Translations under genes and position numbers: made by a program
Origin: an uncultured Eubacterium sp.
GTDB lineage: Bacteria; Bacillota; Clostridia; Lachnospirales; Lachnospiraceae
NCBI GenBank assembly: GCA_910579075.1
Contig: CAJTSV010000025.1
Location: 3,096 to 29,016, forward strand
Direction of reading: 5' to 3'
DNA length: 25,921 nucleotides
Notes under the pieces: model-generated
The model's database searches: none
What the model was told of the DNA's origin: nothing
What the model saw: the letters and a program-made list of their open reading frames with translations, nothing else
Shown here: positions 22,686 to 25,921 of the stretch, piece after piece
How positions within the stretch are numbered: the first letter of the stretch is position 1
Layout of the letters: every line of letters starts with the position of its first letter

Positions 22686-24293
22686 TTACTCCTGCTGCGT
22701 CATGCCAAGCTCCTGGTCAACGGCCTTGCGCACAGCTGTTACCTTCAGGCCGTATACGACCTGGACATTTTTTCCTTTTTTAATCACTGCCGAAGCGCCT
22801 GTCTGTCCCTTGAGCACAGCCTCATCTGCCAGGTCCGGGTTTTCCAGCTCTGTACGCAGGCGGGTATAGCAGTTGGTCACCTTTATAATGTTATCCTTTC
22901 CGCCAAGTGCCTGTACAATCAGTGCTGCATCCACGGCTTCTGCGTCCGCTTTCTGCCCGCTGCCCCCTGGCGAGCCCGTCCCGGCTGCCTTTTCTTTGTA
23001 TTCTGCCTTTGTATGCAGCTTCATTTCCATGCCTGCACTTTCCCGTCCAAGCGTTTTCAGGTTCAGCTTTACAATCAGGAACCGGAAAACCAGATAATAC
23101 AGTACAAAATACACAGCACCCGTTACAATATAAAGCGGCCACCTTGTCTTTTCCAGTCCCAGCGGCACATTGTACAAAAGGAAATCAATAAACCCGTTCG
23201 GCCCGATGGCACGGCACCCAATCAGATTGAGCACGACAAAGCTGGAACCGGCTAAAACGGCATGCACTGCAAACAGCACCGGTGCTACAAACAGGAAACT
23301 GAATTCAATCGGCTCCGTAACGCCTGCAATAAAAGAAGTTACGGCTGCGGTCACAAGCACGGCTTTTATCTTTGCCTGGTTCTCTTTGCGTGCGGTATGG
23401 TACATTGCAAGGCAGGCACCAATCAGCCCGAACATTTTGGATATGCCGCGGGCATCCCAGATAACCGACTGGCTTAACAGCCGGATGCTCTCGTCTGCGA
23501 TTTCCGCATAATAAATATTACGTGCCCCTTCGAGCACCTGTCCCCCGATTTCAGCCGTGCCGCCAAGGGACGTATACAGAAACGGCGTGTATACCAGATG
23601 GTGAAGCCCTGTCGGGATTAAAAGCCGTTCTAACGTTCCATAGATAAACAGGCCGAAATTGCCGGCACCCTGGATAAATGCGCCCAGTGCATTGATGCCT
23701 GACTGCACAAACGGCCACACAAAGGTCAGGATAACAGCCAGGACTACCATAACCGGAATCAGGACGATAAACACAAACCGTGTCCCGCCGTAAATCTGGA
23801 ATGCATTTTGAAACTCAATTTCACAGAAACGGTTGTGCACCCAGGCTACCGCCACGCCGAGCATCAGTCCTAAAAAGACGCCCATATCCAGTATCTGCAC
23901 GCCGAGCACCATTGCCTGTCCCGTGCCGCTTAAGCTGCCTTCTGCCAGCATTCCGCGCAGCCCCATAAACCGGTTCATGGCATTGATAAATACCAGAAAC
24001 GCCAGCAGGGAAATAAATCCTGCTTCGGATTTCTTTTTGTCAGCCAGCCCCACGGCCAGCCCGACACAGAAAATAACGCCCAGATTGGTCAGGATTGCCG
24101 TCAGCGACCCGGACAGCAGCGTGCCAAATCCGGATGTGACAGGATTGTTTAAAAACGGCATTACCTCCTGCAGCCTCGTGTTCGTAAAGAGGTTGCCGGC
24201 AGCTATCAGGATGCCGGCAATTGGCAGAATCAGCACCGGAATAAACATCGCTTTTGAAAACTTCTGCATTGCATCCATAAGTTTGTCTTTCAT
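22686..24293 (-). CDS. glvC: PTS alpha-glucoside permease EIICB (GlvC/MalP-like)
   Basis: This membrane permease imports and phosphorylates a maltose-type sugar using phosphoenolpyruvate-derived phosphate. The order is an N-terminal EIIC with about ten hydrophobic segments (about 10-420), an Ala/Gly-rich linker, then EIIB (about 460-535). The EIIB site is NCYTRLR with phospho-accepting Cys475. FIAGVTEPIEFSFLFVAPVLFAVHA is the conserved EIIC stretch. There is no EIIA domain or gene nearby, so an EIIA must come from elsewhere in the genome, as recalled for maltose-type permeases of other Firmicutes. AAGGAG precedes the ATG at 24293. It is the first gene of the pair with the GH4 enzyme that would act on its product. 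Confidence 0.95.
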   Translation of the reverse strand: MKDKLMDAMQKFSKAMFIPVLILPIAGILIAAGNLFTNTRLQEVMPFLNNPVTSGFGTLLSGSLTAILTNLGVIFCVGLAVGLADKKKSEAGFISLLAFLVFINAMNRFMGLRGMLAEGSLSGTGQAMVLGVQILDMGVFLGLMLGVAVAWVHNRFCEIEFQNAFQIYGGTRFVFIVLIPVMVVLAVILTFVWPFVQSGINALGAFIQGAGNFGLFIYGTLERLLIPTGLHHLVYTPFLYTSLGGTAEIGGQVLEGARNIYYAEIADESIRLLSQSVIWDARGISKMFGLIGACLAMYHTARKENQAKIKAVLVTAAVTSFIAGVTEPIEFSFLFVAPVLFAVHAVLAGSSFVVLNLIGCRAIGPNGFIDFLLYNVPLGLEKTRWPLYIVTGAVYFVLYYLVFRFLIVKLNLKTLGRESAGMEMKLHTKAEYKEKAAGTGSPGGSGQKADAEAVDAALIVQALGGKDNIIKVTNCYTRLRTELENPDLADEAVLKGQTGASAVIKKGKNVQVVYGLKVTAVRKAVDQELGMTQQE

Positions 24294-24320
24294 AACGTTC
24301 TCCTTTTCTTTTGTTTCATT

Positions 24321-24330
24321 TCCGGCCGGA
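24321..24330. promoter_or_regulatory. Palindrome TCCGGCCGGA between promoter and EIICB start
   Basis: This perfect 10-bp palindrome lies just downstream of the predicted transcription start of the permease operon, 28 bp before the ATG. It is a candidate operator for the neighbouring RpiR-type regulator. Short palindromes can arise by chance, so this is weak. Confidence 0.3.
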
Positions 24331-24341
24331 TTGATAATTCC

Positions 24342-24370
24342 ACTATGCCACAGAACCCGCCCAAAGTAAA
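24342..24370 (-). promoter_or_regulatory. Probable promoter of the EIICB-glucosidase operon
   Basis: On the minus strand TTTACT (24370-24365), 17 bp and CATAGT (24347-24342), the latter preceded by TG, make an imperfect extended -10 promoter. The weak boxes fit a promoter needing an activator. Confidence 0.5.
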
Positions 24371-24383
24371 CAAATCCGGGGCG

Positions 24384-24416
24384 TAAAAAAACGGGTTACC
24401 CTGTCTGGTAACCCGT
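24384..24416 (-). terminator. Intrinsic terminator after the RpiR-type regulator gene
   Basis: ACGGGTTACC (24391-24400) pairs perfectly with GGTAACCCGT (24407-24416) around a 6-base loop. On the minus strand it is followed by a run of T. The stem begins at the last base of the stop codon of the regulator gene. Confidence 0.9.
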
Positions 24417-25192
24417 TACGTTCTCAGGCTGTTTTTGCACTGCCTTAAGTATTCATATGCGATTAATTCCACAAGCATCATCGCCTGCGGGAAAAAGGTG
24501 TTCGGCGAGGTGTTCAGATCGTCCAGCTTGTACAAATCCTCAATGCGGAACCACACATCCGCAAACCGGCTGACGCTGTTTTCCTTCTCACAGGTAACCG
24601 CTGCCGTAAATATACCGTTCTCGCGGGCGGTTTTAATTTTATCCCGGACAAGCACCGTTTCGCCGGATTTGGATATGCAGAAAAAACTCCCCATGCATTC
24701 CAGATTGTTCTCAAACATGCCCACCGAATCCTCCCCGCTGGCAAACATGCACCGCAGCCCCATATTGACCAGCTTGCGTGCCATATAGCTGCCCACGGCA
24801 GCAGAAAACCCTGTCGCATAAATAAACATCAGGCTGCCCTTAGAACCGGCCATATGCTTTGTAAAGGCTTTCAGCTGCATATAGATATCCTGATTTAAAA
24901 TAGACGGCTGGCAGAATTTTTTCAGGAAATTCATTTCTTCATGAAAAATATCCCCCGGTTCCGACGCCATGACGCGCAGGTTGTAGCACATATCCACAAA
25001 CCCCGAATAGCCAAGCTTTTTTGCCAGACGCATGATGGTAGACGTGGAAGTATAATTATCCCGGGCAATCGAGCGGACCCCCTGGGACAGTGCCGTATCT
25101 AAATGCACCATCAGGTATTCTAAAACAGCCTGTTCATTTTCAGTCAGGTTTTTCCCCTGAACCAGCTTTGTTAAATCCATTTCCATTTCCAT
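24416..25192 (-). CDS. RpiR/MurR-family transcriptional regulator with SIS domain (GlvR-like)
   Basis: This is a sugar-phosphate-responsive DNA-binding regulator. The 258 residues have an N-terminal RpiR-type helix-turn-helix (about 8-78, recognition region SIARDNYTSTSTIMRLAKKLGYSGF) and a C-terminal sugar isomerase (SIS) domain (about 105-250). The SIS domain has IYATGFSAAVGSYMARKLVNMG and the phosphosugar loop ISKSGET (173-179). Its place directly upstream of a maltose-type EIICB and a GH4 enzyme matches the role of GlvR in Bacillus, so it most likely controls that operon in response to a phosphorylated sugar; whether it activates or represses cannot be read. Start ATG at 25192 has AGGAAAG before it; the ATG four codons later is an alternative. 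Confidence 0.92.
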   Translation of the reverse strand: MEMEMDLTKLVQGKNLTENEQAVLEYLMVHLDTALSQGVRSIARDNYTSTSTIMRLAKKLGYSGFVDMCYNLRVMASEPGDIFHEEMNFLKKFCQPSILNQDIYMQLKAFTKHMAGSKGSLMFIYATGFSAAVGSYMARKLVNMGLRCMFASGEDSVGMFENNLECMGSFFCISKSGETVLVRDKIKTARENGIFTAAVTCEKENSVSRFADVWFRIEDLYKLDDLNTSPNTFFPQAMMLVELIAYEYLRQCKNSLRT

Positions 25193-25289
25193 TTTCTTTC
25201 CTGTTTTTTATGTTTGTTATGGTAAAAAGTTCACATTTTATTTACAATATCCTCATTTCTTTCACATACGGATTTCACAAATTACCTTT

Positions 25290-25319
25290 ATGATAAATAC
25301 AGTTGATACAACACATCAA
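25290..25319 (-). promoter_or_regulatory. Probable promoter of the regulator gene with overlapping inverted repeat
   Basis: On the minus strand TTGATG (25319-25314), an 18-bp spacer and TATCAT (25295-25290) form a plausible promoter about 100 bp before the ATG. The inverted repeat TTGAT (25303-25307) / ATCAA (25315-25319) overlaps the -35 box, and a further ATCAA follows at 25326-25330, so autoregulation is possible. A second, weaker promoter (TTGTAA, 17 bp, TACCAT) lies nearer the gene. Confidence 0.45.
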
Positions 25320-25349
25320 TTACTAATCAATAATCATTTTCATATTTTA

Positions 25350-25402
25350 AACGCTGCCTTTCCTAAACTGAAAACAGCGTTGCCCTGCCACAAGTGGCAG
25401 GG
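25350..25402. other. Two adjacent strong hairpins of unknown role
   Basis: AACGCTG (25350-25356) pairs with CAGCGTT (25375-25381), and immediately afterwards CCCTGCCAC (25383-25391) pairs with GTGGCAGGG (25394-25402). Neither is followed by a good T tract on either strand: TTTAAAA on minus, TTCCTCCC on plus. They lie between the mutY-proximal hairpin and the regulator promoter, in a 285-bp gap without a gene. They may belong to a small structured RNA or to an extended mutY 3' end. I could not match them to a known family. Confidence 0.4.
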
Positions 25403-25440
25403 TTCCTCCCAGGCCAACTACTTATTTTCTTTTTCATATA

Positions 25441-25466
25441 AAGCCGGTGTCCCCTAACACCGGCTT
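25441..25466 (-). terminator. Probable terminator of mutY
   Basis: AAGCCGGTGT (25441-25450) pairs perfectly with ACACCGGCTT (25457-25466). It lies 11 bp past the mutY stop. The tail on the minus strand is TATATG, so it is T-poor and termination may be incomplete. Confidence 0.6.
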
Positions 25467-25477
25467 CCCCTTATGTC

Positions 25478-25921
25478 TTATGATTCCTGCTGCGAATCCT
25501 GCATGCGCTCTGTTCCTAGACGGATATTCATATACCGGGTATATCTGGAAAATGCCGACGGTATGGCATATTTTTCCTCAGATACCCCTGCTTCGGCAAA
25601 GACATAGCCAGGCTCCTGTTTTTCCATATCATCCAGCTGCGCGACCCGTATCATATAGCCGCTCATGCGCCATTCGATATGGGAAAAAATATGCTTTGCC
25701 TGCTCCAGCGGCTCGACCTTTAACGGAACAAGCCCCATCTGTCCGGCAAAGGCTGACGCTTCCTCCTGTGTCAGATGTCCTTCCAGGTTCGGAAACTCAT
25801 ACATGCCTGCCAAAAGCCCCCTGGACGGACGCCTGTGCAGCAGCACTTTGTCCCCGTCGCGGATAAGCAGTACTGTTTTTTCTTCTATTTTGCGCGGTTT
25901 CGGCTTTTCCTTATACGGCAG
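25478..25921 (-). CDS. mutY: Adenine DNA glycosylase MutY, C-terminal part (cut by window edge)
   Basis: MutY removes adenine mispaired with 8-oxoguanine. The 147 codons in the window cover only the C-terminal NUDIX-like domain that recognises 8-oxoguanine. The catalytic and Fe-S domains lie outside. Evidence is the interdomain linker LPYKEKPKPRKIEEKTVLL and then GDKVLLHRRPSRGLLAGMYEFPNLEG and AKHIFSHIEWRMSGY, all typical of MutY C-termini. The frame is open to the last base of the window, so the apparent start at 25846 is internal. The C-terminus ends in a polar tail (RMQDSQQES). Confidence 0.9.
   Translation of the reverse strand: MPYKEKPKPRKIEEKTVLLIRDGDKVLLHRRPSRGLLAGMYEFPNLEGHLTQEEASAFAGQMGLVPLKVEPLEQAKHIFSHIEWRMSGYMIRVAQLDDMEKQEPGYVFAEAGVSEEKYAIPSAFSRYTRYMNIRLGTERMQDSQQES

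Noticed and set aside
25350..25402. Small SRP RNA or 6S RNA
   Set aside because: The stem-loop has AGGAAAGG and CAGCG but not the GGAA tetraloop with the flanking symmetric loop of SRP domain IV, and there is no long rod with a central bubble as in 6S RNA.

Overview
The window looks like the chromosome of a clostridial Firmicute, most likely a Lachnospiraceae gut anaerobe. The reasons are the AddAB (not RecBCD) repair nuclease, strong AGGAGG-type ribosome binding sites, the rho-rpmE-DUF1385-prmC-prfA block, a phosphofructokinase with pyrophosphate-type active-site residues, and intermediate G+C. This assignment is by eye; no search was run. All genes except one (malic enzyme) lie on the minus strand, so transcription runs mostly from high to low coordinates.

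Layout from left to right. 1-781 and 876-4298: addA (cut by the window edge) and addB, the two subunits of the double-strand-break helicase-nuclease. 4344-5041: an ATGA-overlapping pair, an 80-residue protein of unknown function followed by a 152-residue retropepsin-like aspartic protease. The pair has its own near-consensus promoter and no visible terminator before addB, so it probably heads the addBA transcript. 5256-10184: a translation/termination block of prfA, prmC, a YqhQ-like DUF1385 membrane protein, rpmE and rho. Rho carries a disordered insertion built on a 33-bp tandem repeat. 10505-11662: malic enzyme on the plus strand with its own promoter and a strong terminator. It converges on a 6-phosphofructokinase (11884-13113) that is followed by a vestigial second copy of its own 3' end.

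13179-21099 is a compact surface-glycan cluster in two transcription units. The first is UDP-galactopyranose mutase, a GT2 glycosyltransferase and a small unknown ORF. The second is an initiating sugar-phosphate transferase fused to an SDR ketoreductase, a PglF/CapD-type UDP-GlcNAc 4,6-dehydratase and a PglK/MsbA-type ABC exporter. The suggested logic is: make a UDP-4-keto-6-deoxy-HexNAc, load it on undecaprenyl phosphate, reduce it, add one or more sugars (perhaps Galf), and flip the lipid-linked product. No Wzx or Wzy is present.

21286-25192 is an alpha-glucoside utilisation unit: an RpiR/SIS regulator, a PTS EIICB permease and a GH4 6-phospho-alpha-glucosidase, resembling the glv locus of Bacillus. 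The C-terminal part of mutY enters from the right edge (25478-25921). The 25350-25466 gap holds three strong hairpins that no gene explains.

The best candidates for something undescribed are the retropepsin/orf80 pair in front of addBA, the transferase-ketoreductase fusion, the helically phased TTAGAA repeats in the rho leader, and the hairpin cluster downstream of mutY. I see no tRNA, rRNA, CRISPR array, insertion sequence or prophage gene.
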